Shown in pieces: positions 52,309 to 60,985 of a DNA stretch of 64,000 nucleotides. The stretch covers positions 372,001 through 436,000 of the forward strand of contig NZ_CP080766.1 of the NCBI RefSeq assembly GCF_019602855.1, in the 5' to 3' direction. The position numbers were made by a program, and so were the translations under genes. This DNA comes from Cupriavidus pinatubonensis (GTDB taxonomy: Bacteria > Pseudomonadota > Gammaproteobacteria > Burkholderiales > Burkholderiaceae). Position 1 is the stretch's first letter. Every line of letters begins with the position of its first letter. Under the pieces are notes generated by a model. It did no database searches, was not told the DNA's origin, and saw nothing but the letters and a program-made list of their open reading frames with translations.

Positions 52309-54440
52309 GCAACCAGGGCATCTGGTTCAGCGACCTCTCGCGGCTGGTCAATCCGAACTCGATCGTGCTGGTCGGTGCGTCCGAAAAGCCGGACAGCATC
52401 GGCGGCCGCACGCTCGAGAACCTGACCACGTTCTCCGAATTCAAGGGCGAACTGCTGCTGGTCAACCCGGGCCGCACCGAGATTCACGGCCGTCCGTGCG
52501 TGGCATCGGTCAAGGACCTGAAGGAAGCGCCGGACCTGGCCATCCTGGCCGTGCGCGCCGACATGGTCATCCAGACGCTGCGCGACTGCGGCGAGATGGG
52601 CATCAAGTTCGCGATCGTGTTCACGTCGGGCTTTGGTGAAACCGGCGAAGACGGCCGCGCGGTGGAAGCCGAGATGCGCGAGATCGTCGCCAGCACCGGC
52701 ATGCGCATCTATGGTCCGAACTGCCCCGGCCTGAACAATATGAACGCGCGCCTGGGCCTGACATTCTCGCCGGCTTGGCGCATCGACCGCCGTCCGGGCC
52801 CGATCGGCGTGGCCACGCAGGGCGGCGGCCTGGGCCGTTCGTTCATCCAGGCGATGGACCGTGGCGTGGGTGTGGGCCTGTGGTGCTCGGGCGGCAATGA
52901 AGTCGACCTCGAGGTCAGCGACTACATCCACTACATGGCCGACGCCCCCGATATCGAGGTGATCGTCACCACGCTCGAAGGCGTGCGCAATGGCCCGCGC
53001 TTCATGGCGGCCGCACTGCATGCGGCCCGACGCGGCAAGCCCATCGTCGCGATCAAGGTCGGCAAGTCGGAATACGGCGCCAAGGCGGCGCAGTCGCACA
53101 CGGCCGCCATCGCTGGCTCGGCCGAGATCAACAGCGCGGTATTCAGCCAACTCGGGATCATCGAAGTCGACGATATCGATGAACTGATCGACGTGGCATC
53201 GTTGCTCGCGCGCCGCAAGCCGACCGGCAAGGAACAGCTTGCCGTGTACAGCTTCTCGGGCGGCACCGCCGCGCTGGCGTCCGACATGGTCGGCCTGGCC
53301 GGCCTCAAGCTGTCCGAGTTCGCGCCGCACACGATCGAAGCGCTCCGGAATGCCCTGCCCGGCTTCGCCGCGTTCACCAATCCGGTCGACGTGACGGCCG
53401 AAGTACTGGTCAATACCGAAGTCAGCTACGCCACGCTCAAGGCCACTGCCGCCGACCCGAATACCGACCTGGTGCTCGTGCCGATCCCGGTCGAGTACGG
53501 CAAGACCACGGCCATGCTGGCCGACAGCATGGTGCACGTGCAGCAGGAAGAAACCAACACGCCGATCGTGCCGGTCTGGATGAGCGACCGCACCGGCGAA
53601 GGCCATCGCAAGATGATCGACGGCGGGCTGATGCCGATGCGCGCCGTTGGCAACGCCGTGCTGGCTGTCCAGCGCTTCATTGAATACGGCCGCTGGAAAG
53701 CGAAGTTCGAGCGCGAATGGTGTCCTCTGGCTGACGTGAGCACCGCCGAGACCACTGCCAACCTGTCCGAAGCGAAGACCAAGGCGCTGCTGGAACAGGC
53801 CGGCGTCCCGACGCCGCAGGGCGTGGTGGCACGCTCGCCGGCTGAGGCCGCGCAGGCGTTCCGCAATGTCGGCAATGGCAAAGCGGTCATGAAAATCGTG
53901 AGCGCGGCCATCACGCACAAGACCGATATCGGTGGCGTGCGGCTGGGCATTGCATCCGAAGGTGCGGCCATGGCCGCGTATGAGGAAATCCACGCCAACG
54001 GCGTGAAAGCCTGCGACGCCGCGCAGATCGACGGCGTGCTGGTGGAGCCGATGCTGCCCTCCCCGTTCGTGGAAGCCGTGGTGGGCATCCACCGCGATCC
54101 GGTGTTCGGCCACGTGTGTACGTTCGGGCTGGGCGGCGTCAGCATCGAGCTGTTCAAGGATGTGAGCCGCCGCCTGCTGCCGCTCACGCCGGCCTCGGCG
54201 CGCGAGATGATCACCGAGACGCGCTGCTATGAACTGCTCAAGGGCTATCGCGGCCAGCCGGCGTTCGATATCGACGCGCTCGTCGACATGCTGGTGAAGC
54301 TGTCCGACTTCGTGGGCAAGCATGCCGCGCGCATCGAAGAGCTGGAGATCAACCCCCTCGCGGTGCGTCCGCAGGGTCAGGGAGTGGCTGCGCTGGACGC
54401 CGTCCTCTCGTTTCAGGGCATGGAGCCTTCAACATGGTAA
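52305..54440 (+). CDS. ADP-forming acyl-CoA synthetase (citryl-CoA-synthetase-like partner)
   Basis: A protein of 711 residues. The CoA-binding domain begins NSIVLVGASEKPDSIGGRTL, the phosphorylated His is His265 in AAQSHTAAIAG, and a C-terminal ATP-grasp part includes KAVMKIVSAAITHKTDIGGVRLG and EELEINPLAV. It resembles the gene at 33737 in plan but is well diverged. It overlaps by 7 bases a gene for a citryl-CoA-lyase-like protein. The pairing of a SucCD-type ligase with such a lyase repeats the two halves of ATP-citrate lyase, so the substrate may be a citrate-like tertiary hydroxy acid. Confidence 0.85.
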   Translation: MSNQGIWFSDLSRLVNPNSIVLVGASEKPDSIGGRTLENLTTFSEFKGELLLVNPGRTEIHGRPCVASVKDLKEAPDLAILAVRADMVIQTLRDCGEMGIKFAIVFTSGFGETGEDGRAVEAEMREIVASTGMRIYGPNCPGLNNMNARLGLTFSPAWRIDRRPGPIGVATQGGGLGRSFIQAMDRGVGVGLWCSGGNEVDLEVSDYIHYMADAPDIEVIVTTLEGVRNGPRFMAAALHAARRGKPIVAIKVGKSEYGAKAAQSHTAAIAGSAEINSAVFSQLGIIEVDDIDELIDVASLLARRKPTGKEQLAVYSFSGGTAALASDMVGLAGLKLSEFAPHTIEALRNALPGFAAFTNPVDVTAEVLVNTEVSYATLKATAADPNTDLVLVPIPVEYGKTTAMLADSMVHVQQEETNTPIVPVWMSDRTGEGHRKMIDGGLMPMRAVGNAVLAVQRFIEYGRWKAKFEREWCPLADVSTAETTANLSEAKTKALLEQAGVPTPQGVVARSPAEAAQAFRNVGNGKAVMKIVSAAITHKTDIGGVRLGIASEGAAMAAYEEIHANGVKACDAAQIDGVLVEPMLPSPFVEAVVGIHRDPVFGHVCTFGLGGVSIELFKDVSRRLLPLTPASAREMITETRCYELLKGYRGQPAFDIDALVDMLVKLSDFVGKHAARIEELEINPLAVRPQGQGVAALDAVLSFQGMEPSTW

Positions 54441-55213
54441 CGACTGTCAAGACTGAAATCGGCTACACCACCACCGACACGATCATGGTGCGTGGCCTGA
54501 ACCTCGCCACGGAGATCATCGGCAAGTTCGATTTTGTCGACATGATCTTCTTCACCACGCTGTCGCGCCTGCCCACGCCGCGCGAGAAGGTCATGGTCAA
54601 CGCCTTGCTGGTGACCACGGCCGACCACGGCATCACGCCGAGTTCGCTGTCGGCCCGCCTGACCTACATCGGCGCGCCGGAAGCGCTGCAGGGCGCGGTG
54701 GCCACCGGCCTGCTCGGCGCGGGCAGCGTATTCCTCGGCCCGATGCAGAATGCGACCGAGATGCTCAACGAAGGCACGCGCGAACTCAGCGATGACGCCA
54801 CCGATGAGCAGCTGCTGGAAACCGCCCGCGCGCTGATCAAGCGCTACAAGGAAAGCCGCCAGCAGGTCTACGGCGTGGGCCATCCGATCCACGTCGACGG
54901 CGACCCGCGCGTGCCGGCGCTGCGCGAGCTGTCGCGCCAGAATGGCTACTACGGCCTGCACTGGCGCCTGATGGAGGCGATCGTCGAGGTGCTGATCAAA
55001 GAGCAAAAGCGCAAGCTGCCGATGAACGTGGTCGGCGCGATCGGCGCCATCGTCGCCGCGATGGGCCTGGACCCGCTGATCGCGCGCGGCCTGGCGCTGG
55101 TGGGCCGCTCGGCAGGCCTGCTCGCCCACGTACTCGAGGAAAAGCAGGATCCGATGGCGCGCGAAGCGTGGCAGCTCGTCCTGAAGGCAGATCCGCGCAA
55201 CGTGCTGCCCTGA
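54434..55213 (+). CDS. Citryl-CoA-lyase-like protein (citrate synthase superfamily)
   Basis: A protein of 259 residues with the layout of the lyase domain of ATP-citrate lyase. TTADHGITPSSLSAR holds His65 at the position of the first catalytic His, and QQVYGVGHPIHVDGDPRVPAL holds His150 at the second. In the third motif (LNVDG in ATP-citrate lyase) the sequence is MNVVG, so Val200 stands where the catalytic Asp is expected. The ending GRSAGLLAHVLEEKQDPMAREAW is typical. Cleavage or condensation at an acyl-CoA carbon next to a carbonyl is the likely reaction type, but the missing Asp makes even that uncertain. Confidence 0.78.
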   Translation: MVTTVKTEIGYTTTDTIMVRGLNLATEIIGKFDFVDMIFFTTLSRLPTPREKVMVNALLVTTADHGITPSSLSARLTYIGAPEALQGAVATGLLGAGSVFLGPMQNATEMLNEGTRELSDDATDEQLLETARALIKRYKESRQQVYGVGHPIHVDGDPRVPALRELSRQNGYYGLHWRLMEAIVEVLIKEQKRKLPMNVVGAIGAIVAAMGLDPLIARGLALVGRSAGLLAHVLEEKQDPMAREAWQLVLKADPRNVLP

Positions 55214-55289
55214 GGAGACGGGCGCCTATGACGCCGCTGCACGGCGGCGCCTTAGGCGCGTGGGCGGATGACGCGGGCTTTCCGAGCTG

Positions 55290-55303
55290 TACGAAATTTC
55301 GTA
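55290..55303. promoter_or_regulatory. Perfect palindrome TACGAAATTTCGTA upstream of paralogue B
   Basis: A 14-bp perfect palindrome, 39 bases before the second IclR start. Relatives stand at 48954, 59920 and 59940. It is likely the operator of one or both paired regulators. Confidence 0.6.
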
Positions 55304-55342
55304 TAGTTCCACTGTCCGCTGAATCCACCACCTCTGCCAAGC

Positions 55343-56083
55343 ATGCCCACAATGATTCCTGCCGCCAGCCGAGCCATGGCGGTGTTCGAAGTGTTCGCGC
55401 GCGAAAAGCGCGAACTGTCCAACTCCGACATGGCACGCCTGCTGTCATTGCCGGAAAGCAGCACCTCCGACCTGTTGCACACCCTGCATTCGCTGGGCTA
55501 TCTGATGCGCACGACGCGCACTCGGCGCTTCTATCCCACGGGTCGCCTTTCTGAAATCGCACGGCAGATCGCCGAGAACGACCCGCTGACCACCGTGGCG
55601 CAGGAAGCCATCGAGCAGGTCAGCGCCAGGACCAACGAGAGCGTCTTCTTCGGCGTGCTAGACGGGACCGCGGTCAAGGTCATGGCCGTCCAGGCCAGCC
55701 GCCTGCCCCTGCGCTACATCATCGAAGTCGGCTACCGCGCCGCCCTGCACGCGTCTGCGCTCGGCAAGGGGCTGCTGGGCCTGCTGCCCCCCGAAGAGGC
55801 CCGCGAGACACTCGCCAAAAGCAGCCTGCGCGCCGTCACCCCGCATACGGTCGTCGACATCGACACGCTGATGGCCCAGGTCGCCAAAGGCCGCAAACGC
55901 GGATGGTACGAGGCGCACGAAGAAGGCAGCGAGGGCGTCCACGGTCTGGCGGTGACGGGCTGGCTGGGTGGCCAGGCTGCCGGCATCTCGCTGGCGGGGC
56001 CTGCCGAGCGCATGAAGAAGAACCACGACGCGTATCTGGCGGCGCTGATCGAGGTGCGGGATGCGTTGATGAGCGAGGAGTGA
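55343..56083 (+). CDS. IclR family regulator, paralogue B of a bracketing pair
   Basis: A protein of 246 residues, the same length as paralogue A at 49004. The N-terminal IPAASRAMAVFEVFAREKRELSNSDMARLLSLPESSTSDLLHTLHSLGYLMRTTRTRRFYPTGRL differs from A in only a few places, while the ligand domain is more diverged (LHASALGKGLLGLLPPEEA, GVHGLAVTGWLGG). Shared DNA-reading residues with different ligand pockets suggest both act on the same operators in response to different acids. It lies 129 bases after the lyase-like gene with a palindrome between. Confidence 0.86.
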   Translation: MPTMIPAASRAMAVFEVFAREKRELSNSDMARLLSLPESSTSDLLHTLHSLGYLMRTTRTRRFYPTGRLSEIARQIAENDPLTTVAQEAIEQVSARTNESVFFGVLDGTAVKVMAVQASRLPLRYIIEVGYRAALHASALGKGLLGLLPPEEARETLAKSSLRAVTPHTVVDIDTLMAQVAKGRKRGWYEAHEEGSEGVHGLAVTGWLGGQAAGISLAGPAERMKKNHDAYLAALIEVRDALMSEE

Positions 56084-56216
56084 GGGGTGAAGGGTGAAGG
56101 GTGACGAGTGATACCGGGCCGTCCCTTTGCTTGTCACGAAGCCTTCCAGGCCATGCAATGCCGGCACGCTATACGCGGTCCGACCGAGCCATGGCGGCCC
56201 GGCACTCGACCACGCC

Positions 56217-56960
56217 TTACTGCATGTGCTGCCCGCCATTGATGGCGATATTGGACCCGGTCACATAGGCCGCGTCCTCCGAACACAGGTAAGCAATCAA
56301 CGCAGCCACTTCTTCCGGCTTGCCGACGCGGCCAACCGGAATCTGCGGCAGGATCTTGGTATCCATGATTTCCTTGGGCACGGCGTTGACCATTTTGGTA
56401 GCAAGGTAGCCCGGAGAAACCGTGTTGACCGTCACGCCCTTTCTTGCCACTTCCAGCGCCAGCGACTTGGTGAAGCCGTGCATGCCGGCCTTGGCGGCGG
56501 CATAGTTGGTCTGGCCGAAGGCGCCCTTGGACCCGTTGACCGAAGAGATGTTGATGATGCGTCCCCAGCCGCGTTCGACCATGCCTTCGCACAGCGGCTT
56601 GGTGAGATTGAAAACCGAGTCGAGATTGGTCCGCATCACGGCATCCCAGTTCGGCTTGTCCATCTTCTTGAAGGCCATGTCGCGGGTAATGCCGGCGTTG
56701 TTCACGAGGATGTCCACGCGGCCAACGTCAGCGATGATCTTCGCGGCGCAGGCCTGGCAGGCATCGTAGTCGGATACGTCGACCTCGTACGCACGCATCT
56801 CGCGGCCGGCGGCGGCCATCTCGGCAAGCCAGTTCTGTGCGTTCGCATTGCCCGGCGAATGCGTCACCACCACGGCGTGGCCTGCGTCGTGCAATTTGAT
56901 GCTGATGGCTTCTCCCAGCCCGCCCATGCCACCCGTTACCAGTGCGATTTTCTTGGTCAT
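56217..56960 (-). CDS. phaB: Acetoacetyl-CoA reductase (PhaB-like SDR)
   Basis: A protein of 247 residues, very like PhaB of polyhydroxybutyrate producers: KKIALVTGGMGGLGEAI, NNAGITRDMAFKKM, GWGRIINISSVNGSKGAFGQTNYAAAKAGMHGF and VTVNTVSPGYLATKMV. The catalytic set is Ser140, Tyr153 and Lys157. It reduces acetoacetyl-CoA to R-3-hydroxybutyryl-CoA with NADPH. No phaC or phaA is near, so this is an extra copy, but a phasin gene lies just upstream on the same strand, separated by a terminator. ATG 56960 gives the family N-terminus. Confidence 0.85.
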   Translation of the reverse strand: MTKKIALVTGGMGGLGEAISIKLHDAGHAVVVTHSPGNANAQNWLAEMAAAGREMRAYEVDVSDYDACQACAAKIIADVGRVDILVNNAGITRDMAFKKMDKPNWDAVMRTNLDSVFNLTKPLCEGMVERGWGRIINISSVNGSKGAFGQTNYAAAKAGMHGFTKSLALEVARKGVTVNTVSPGYLATKMVNAVPKEIMDTKILPQIPVGRVGKPEEVAALIAYLCSEDAAYVTGSNIAINGGQHMQ

Positions 56961-57064
56961 CCTGCCTGCTTCATTCTCGTAAAGTTGAAAAACCCCTGGA
57001 TTGCCGATTAAGGCGTTCCCCTGGTCGTCCCGATCAAGTTCCCGTTGCATGCGCGCAAAACGGC

Positions 57065-57102
57065 AAAAAGCGGGTCGCCGGAATGATTCCGGTGCCGCTT
57101 TG
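57065..57102 (-). terminator. Terminator of the phasin transcript
   Basis: On the minus strand CAAAGCGG...CCGGAAT-C-ATTCCGG...CCGCTTTTTG forms a long stem with a small internal bulge, followed by a T5 run. It separates the phasin gene from the reductase gene. Confidence 0.7.
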
Positions 57103-57222
57103 TCTGCCGTTGCGGGAAGGTTGGTGTCGCGGTGCGGTAAGCCAGGGACACTGGGGTCCCTGCTCTGCCAGCCTGCGATCTCTGTTCGGCGCGCTGGCCT
57201 GCACGCCAGCGGCGCTACGCCG

Positions 57223-57780
57223 TTACTGCCGGGGCGCGCGGGCCCCCGCCTGCTGTGCCGCGCCCGAAGCCGCTAGGGCGGTCGTGACAAACCTGGCCCC
57301 GGCGGCTTCAGCCGTCTGCTTGGCTGCGCTCTGGATCGATTGATAGGTGCTGCTGGCGGCTGCTACGCTCGATTGCAGCAGCGCGGTGATCGCTTCAGAC
57401 CCGGCCGGCGCGTTCTTCACGAAGGTGTCCACGAAGGACTGCATATTGCGGCTGTGCTGTTCGTATCGGGCTTCGACCGCCTTAGTCAGTTCCGCCTGCG
57501 TGTTCGATGCGATTTCGTACACATTGCGTGCATAGGCAATGGCCTTCTCGGCGGCGGGCTGCGCCAGGTTGGCTTGCACGGCAAACACATCGCGCAGGTC
57601 CCTTCCGGCAAACAGGGCCCGGACATTGTCCTGACTGTCTGCAACCGTTGTCCTGGCGGTCTGCAGGTTCAGCTCGGTCAATCGCTGGAGGCCTTCAACC
57701 GCAATGTTCGTCAGCGTGAACCAGTAGCCCACGCTGGATTCTTGCGCTGCAACAACCTGATCTGGCGTAGAGGGGAACAT
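57223..57780 (-). CDS. Phasin family protein (polyhydroxyalkanoate granule protein)
   Basis: A protein of 185 residues, all-helical and Ala-rich without signal peptide. The N-terminal PDQVVAAQESSVGYWFTLTNIAVEGLQRLTELNLQTART is the phasin domain opening. These proteins coat polyhydroxyalkanoate granules and limit their coalescence. The tail is Ala/Gly-rich (ALAASGAAQQAGARAPRQ). ATG 57780 follows CGGAGA. An AT-rich leader upstream is unlike the surrounding DNA and may hold a regulated promoter. Confidence 0.82.
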   Translation of the reverse strand: MFPSTPDQVVAAQESSVGYWFTLTNIAVEGLQRLTELNLQTARTTVADSQDNVRALFAGRDLRDVFAVQANLAQPAAEKAIAYARNVYEIASNTQAELTKAVEARYEQHSRNMQSFVDTFVKNAPAGSEAITALLQSSVAAASSTYQSIQSAAKQTAEAAGARFVTTALAASGAAQQAGARAPRQ

Positions 57781-58264
57781 CCGTGATCTCCGGTGGATTT
57801 GAAATGGCGGATTTTGCGCAAACATGCAGCAAACGTTACTCACCAAGCGGTGTTTTCGGGATCGGCAGCGCCGTCAATCCCTACCTCGCACCATTCGAGT
57901 GCAAATCCTAGAGTAATTCCTCTAATTTTATCCGTAGGTATATACCCAAAAAGTATTGAAAAGATGACAATAAAAGTGCTTTAACATGCCCAAATGTTAC
58001 ATATATTTACGTGAAAATGTTGCAATGCATCGATAGGACTGCAGCGTCGTGTCTCAGGGGCCTAGCCCGGCCATGAGCACTGGCGGCCAAGCTGCCGCCA
58101 CCCCATACCTCCCACGGCGGAACATAGCGTTCCCGATGAAGCGGACCCTATAAAATCTGCCCGACCCACCGATTGCGGGGGGCGCTATCGTTGCCGCAAG
58201 GCTCTAAGGTGTAGGCATCAAAAAGGCCGATTTCAGCCGGCCATGCAACACCGGAGAGTTCTCC
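57781..58264. other. 484-base intergenic region with AT-rich block
   Basis: It separates divergent phasin and small-protein genes. Bases about 57905-58030 are strikingly AT-rich for this window and include the palindrome GGTATATACC (57937-57946) and several TTTAAC/TACATA-like words, suitable for promoters. No coding sequence is supported here. Confidence 0.5.
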
Positions 58265-58708
58265 ATGACCTGTCAGCCCGCCCCGGCACCCCGCAGCTTC
58301 CACGAAGACGCCCGCCAGTTCCTGGCCCACACCCTGCCCACGCTGCGCCGCTTCGATGCCCAGTTGCACGCGCTTGCCGGCAGCGCCCGCGCCGGCGGCA
58401 TGACGCTGGCGACGCGCCACGCATTCCTGCTGCGCCTGGCGGGCTATGAAGCCGATCTGAAGGCCATGGCCGGGATCGCACGGACGCTTGCCGCGACACA
58501 GCAGCACGACAGTCCCGCCGCACAGGCAATGGGGGCCATGCTCACGGCCCGCGGTGCCGACCTCCATCTTCAAATGGAAGATTTCCTGGCGCAGTCGCTC
58601 GGGGACTGCGGCATGGCGCAGGACCGGGCTGCGCGTGCGGCGCGTGCGGGCACCCGCGCGGCAATGCCAGCCCGTGATTCTGCGCGTGCTGTGACGGCAG
58701 GCGCGTAG
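58265..58708 (+). CDS. Small helical protein of unknown function
   Basis: A protein of 147 residues. ATG 58265 follows CGGAGAG at good distance. The first 115 residues look like a helical bundle (SFHEDARQFLAHTLPTLRRFDAQLHAL, RHAFLLRLAGYEADLKAMAGIARTL, ADLHLQMEDFLAQSL), followed by an Ala/Arg-rich tail. No signal peptide, membrane helix or known motif. Position beside the phasin gene makes a granule-related role imaginable but there is no direct evidence. Confidence 0.6.
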   Translation: MTCQPAPAPRSFHEDARQFLAHTLPTLRRFDAQLHALAGSARAGGMTLATRHAFLLRLAGYEADLKAMAGIARTLAATQQHDSPAAQAMGAMLTARGADLHLQMEDFLAQSLGDCGMAQDRAARAARAGTRAAMPARDSARAVTAGA

Positions 58709-58722
58709 CGCTTGAAATGCAA

Positions 58723-58743
58723 CCGGCGCCCTGGGAGCGCCGG
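58723..58743. terminator. Hairpin between convergent genes
   Basis: CCGGCGC and GCGCCGG enclose a 7-base loop in the 84-base gap between the small-protein gene and the TctC gene. Without a T-run it is only a candidate for bidirectional termination. Confidence 0.4.
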
Positions 58744-58792
58744 CATAGGCTTTCCATGCGCCGGCCGCCCGATCGGGGACCGGCCTGAATGA

Positions 58793-59812
58793 TCAGTCCA
58801 GCGTCGCGCCGGCGCGTTCGATCGTCCCCTTCCACTTGGTCCGCTCGCTCTGCACGAAGGCACGGAATGCCTCCCCGCTCAGCGGCAGCGGTACACCCCC
58901 CATCTTCTGCAGGGCTTCAACCGTGGCCGGTTCCTTGACCATGCGCCCGACGTCGGCTTCCCACTTCGCCACGACGGCGGCAGGCGTGCGTGCCGGGAAG
59001 AACAGGCCGATCCACGAGGTGGATTCCGCACCCGGATAGCCCGCCTCGGAAATCGTCGGCACCTGCGGCAGCGCGGGCAGCCGGCTCGTGCCGGTCACGG
59101 CCAGCGCGCGCAGCTTGCCGGCCTGGACCTGCGTCAGGGTCGACACAGGGTAGTCGAAGGTCAGGTCGACCTGACCGGCCAGCAAGTCATTGATCGACGG
59201 CGCGCTGCCCTTGTACGGCACGTGCACGAGCTTCACGCCGGCCAGCGTCTGGAACAACTCGGCTGCCAAATGGCTGCCCGTGCCGTTCCCGGCCGAAGAT
59301 ACCGTCAACTTGCCGGGGTGCGCCTTGGCATACGCCACCAACTCCCTGACCGACTGGTAAGGCAGCTTGCCGTTGACGACCAGCAGATTGGGAATCGACA
59401 CCAGCGCCTGTGCAGCGATGAAATCCTTTGCGGGATCGAAGCGCAGCGACTTGTACAGGAACTGGTTGCTGGCCATCGTGCCTTGCGTGCCGAGCAGTAC
59501 GGTATAGCCGTCAGGCTCCGCGCGCGCCGCGATCTCGGTGGCCAGGTTGCCGCCCGCACCGGGGCGGTTGTCGACGATCACGCGCATGCCGTAATCGCTG
59601 GTCATCTTGGCCGCGACCAGCCTCCCGATCTGGTCGGTAATCCCGCCGGGCGGCCCGGGCACGACCAGCGTGACAGGTTTGGCCGGATAGGCCGGTGCGG
59701 CGAGCGCAGCGGGCGCCAGCGCGGCCAGCGTGCCGCAGGTCAGCAGCAAGCCGCTGCCGGCCGCTGCCGCGTGGGCAAGCAAGGTTCGAAACTGGGTAAT
59801 TAGCGTGGTCAT
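58793..59812 (-). CDS. TctC/Bug family periplasmic substrate-binding protein (6 of 7)
   Basis: A protein of 339 residues. The long Ala-rich signal (HAAAAGSGLLLTCGTLAALAPAALAAP) precedes YPAKPVTLVVPGPPGGITDQIGRLV, with VIVDNRPGAGGNLA and RAEPDGYTVLL after it. PGPPGG is a variant of PFPPGG. It is a monocistronic gene with an AT-rich promoter that carries two sites resembling the IclR palindrome of the 49-56 kb operon, so it may be the receptor serving that operon. Confidence 0.88.
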   Translation of the reverse strand: MTTLITQFRTLLAHAAAAGSGLLLTCGTLAALAPAALAAPAYPAKPVTLVVPGPPGGITDQIGRLVAAKMTSDYGMRVIVDNRPGAGGNLATEIAARAEPDGYTVLLGTQGTMASNQFLYKSLRFDPAKDFIAAQALVSIPNLLVVNGKLPYQSVRELVAYAKAHPGKLTVSSAGNGTGSHLAAELFQTLAGVKLVHVPYKGSAPSINDLLAGQVDLTFDYPVSTLTQVQAGKLRALAVTGTSRLPALPQVPTISEAGYPGAESTSWIGLFFPARTPAAVVAKWEADVGRMVKEPATVEALQKMGGVPLPLSGEAFRAFVQSERTKWKGTIERAGATLD

Positions 59813-59919
59813 GGAATGCGTCTCCTGTAGGCCGGGATGCCGGCTATGCCTCTTGTGAAGCCATATGTGCTTCGGTTCACCGCGGAACGTATACCGGTCC
59901 CGGCGACGACGATTTATTC

Positions 59920-59953
59920 TACGTTATTTCGTACATATCTACTGTATATCGTA
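59920..59953. promoter_or_regulatory. Two IclR-like sites upstream of the sixth TctC gene
   Basis: TACGTTATTTCGTA (59920-59933) and TACTGTATATCGTA (59940-59953) lie 20 bp apart, 108-141 bases before the receptor start. The first differs from the perfect palindrome at 55290 at only two positions. Confidence 0.5.
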
Positions 59954-60103
59954 GATAGGAACATCCCCTAAGTGGGGCGGCAACCTGACCACCGTTTCGC
60001 AAAAAATGGGCCTTATCGCCACCGGGGTGGGCCGGTTCGCTGCATACCCCCCTTGGTCGAGTGGGGGCAATTTGTGCGTGCCGGCGTGAAACTGGTTTCC
60101 ACC

Positions 60104-60589
60104 ATGACGCGGGCAGCCCTTGCCCAATGCGCAGCCCTTTCAGAACGCGACACGATGCAGGCTCGACAAACAACATCCCAACCTCAAACCGCCCGCGGGC
60201 AAAGGCAGCCCGCCACCCGTGCCACCGCGCACGCCATCGCACCGATGGAGCGGCTCATGGATCTGCTTCAGGAGGTCCGCCAGTTCAGCCGCCAGTTGCA
60301 GCGCTGCGCGCGCGAATCCGCGCGTGCCACGAACACGCCGTCCTACGTGGATACGCTGCGCGCGCTGCTGGACAGCCGCATGCAATGCGACGACGCCCGC
60401 ATGCGCATCGTCTGCTACGCGTGCGCGGCCGAACTCGGATTGCCGATGGAACTGGAAGCGGAGCATTGCCGGCAAGTCATGAGCGGCAGTCTGGGTTTTC
60501 CGCTGCGCGTGCTGTTCTGGGCCGCGCACCGCCGCATGCAATCCGCGCGCCGCAGCCATGGCAGCACCTGGCTCATGCCCCACAACTGA
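60104..60589 (+). CDS. Protein of unknown function
   Basis: A protein of 161 residues from ATG 60104; ATG 60155 would give 144, and neither has a clear ribosome site. After a Gln/Thr/Ala-rich start there is a helical part (MERLMDLLQEVRQFSRQLQRCARESAR, then DTLRALLDSRMQCDDARMRIVCYACAAELGLPMELEAEHCRQVMSG) with five Cys residues. I do not recognise it. It is slightly like the small helical protein at 58265 in size and composition, but no real similarity is visible. Confidence 0.5.
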   Translation: MTRAALAQCAALSERDTMQARQTTSQPQTARGQRQPATRATAHAIAPMERLMDLLQEVRQFSRQLQRCARESARATNTPSYVDTLRALLDSRMQCDDARMRIVCYACAAELGLPMELEAEHCRQVMSGSLGFPLRVLFWAAHRRMQSARRSHGSTWLMPHN

Positions 60590-60985
60590 TCGCGGCTGTG
60601 GCGCCTACGCCACGGCTTTGCACTCCGGCTCCCAATCCCCCCGATCCCTGCGAGTTCCACTTCAGTTGCCACCAGGCGTGTTGCGCATGAAGCGGTATGG
60701 CATCTGTATCGATGGGGGGGGAGCCGCGCCATCCGCGCGCCGGCGCCAGCTACGCCGGAATGTCCGCCACAAGGGGTGGGTAACCGCTTGATGCGCAGAT
60801 GTCCCGTTCGGGTTGTTTCACTCCTGCCGAGGCAAAACACCACCCCGAGACGGGGAGCGGAGCACAGCGGCAACCATGCTTTCCTTGCAAATACGCACAA
60901 CCGGTGCGCGAAGAACTTTCCCCGGCCGGGGTACCACGGTGCACGGCACGGGCAGCACAAACAACGACGGAGGAGATGGCAGCAC
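60590..60985. other. 396-base intergenic region before the porin gene
   Basis: No coding sequence is supported. It contains a run of eight G (60714-60721) and presumably the porin promoter and leader; AGGAG stands before the porin start. No convincing hairpin or operator was found. Confidence 0.4.

Noticed and set aside
51882-54323. An 813-residue open frame on the minus strand opposite the MaoC and ligase genes
   Set aside because: It crosses two genes with clear catalytic motifs, has shadow composition and no recognisable domain.
56084-56130. GGGTGAA-type short tandem repeats after the second IclR gene
   Set aside because: Only about three imperfect copies, with no structural or coding consequence visible.
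60714-60721. Run of eight G as a phase-variation tract
   Set aside because: It is not inside a coding sequence or at promoter spacing that can be recognised.
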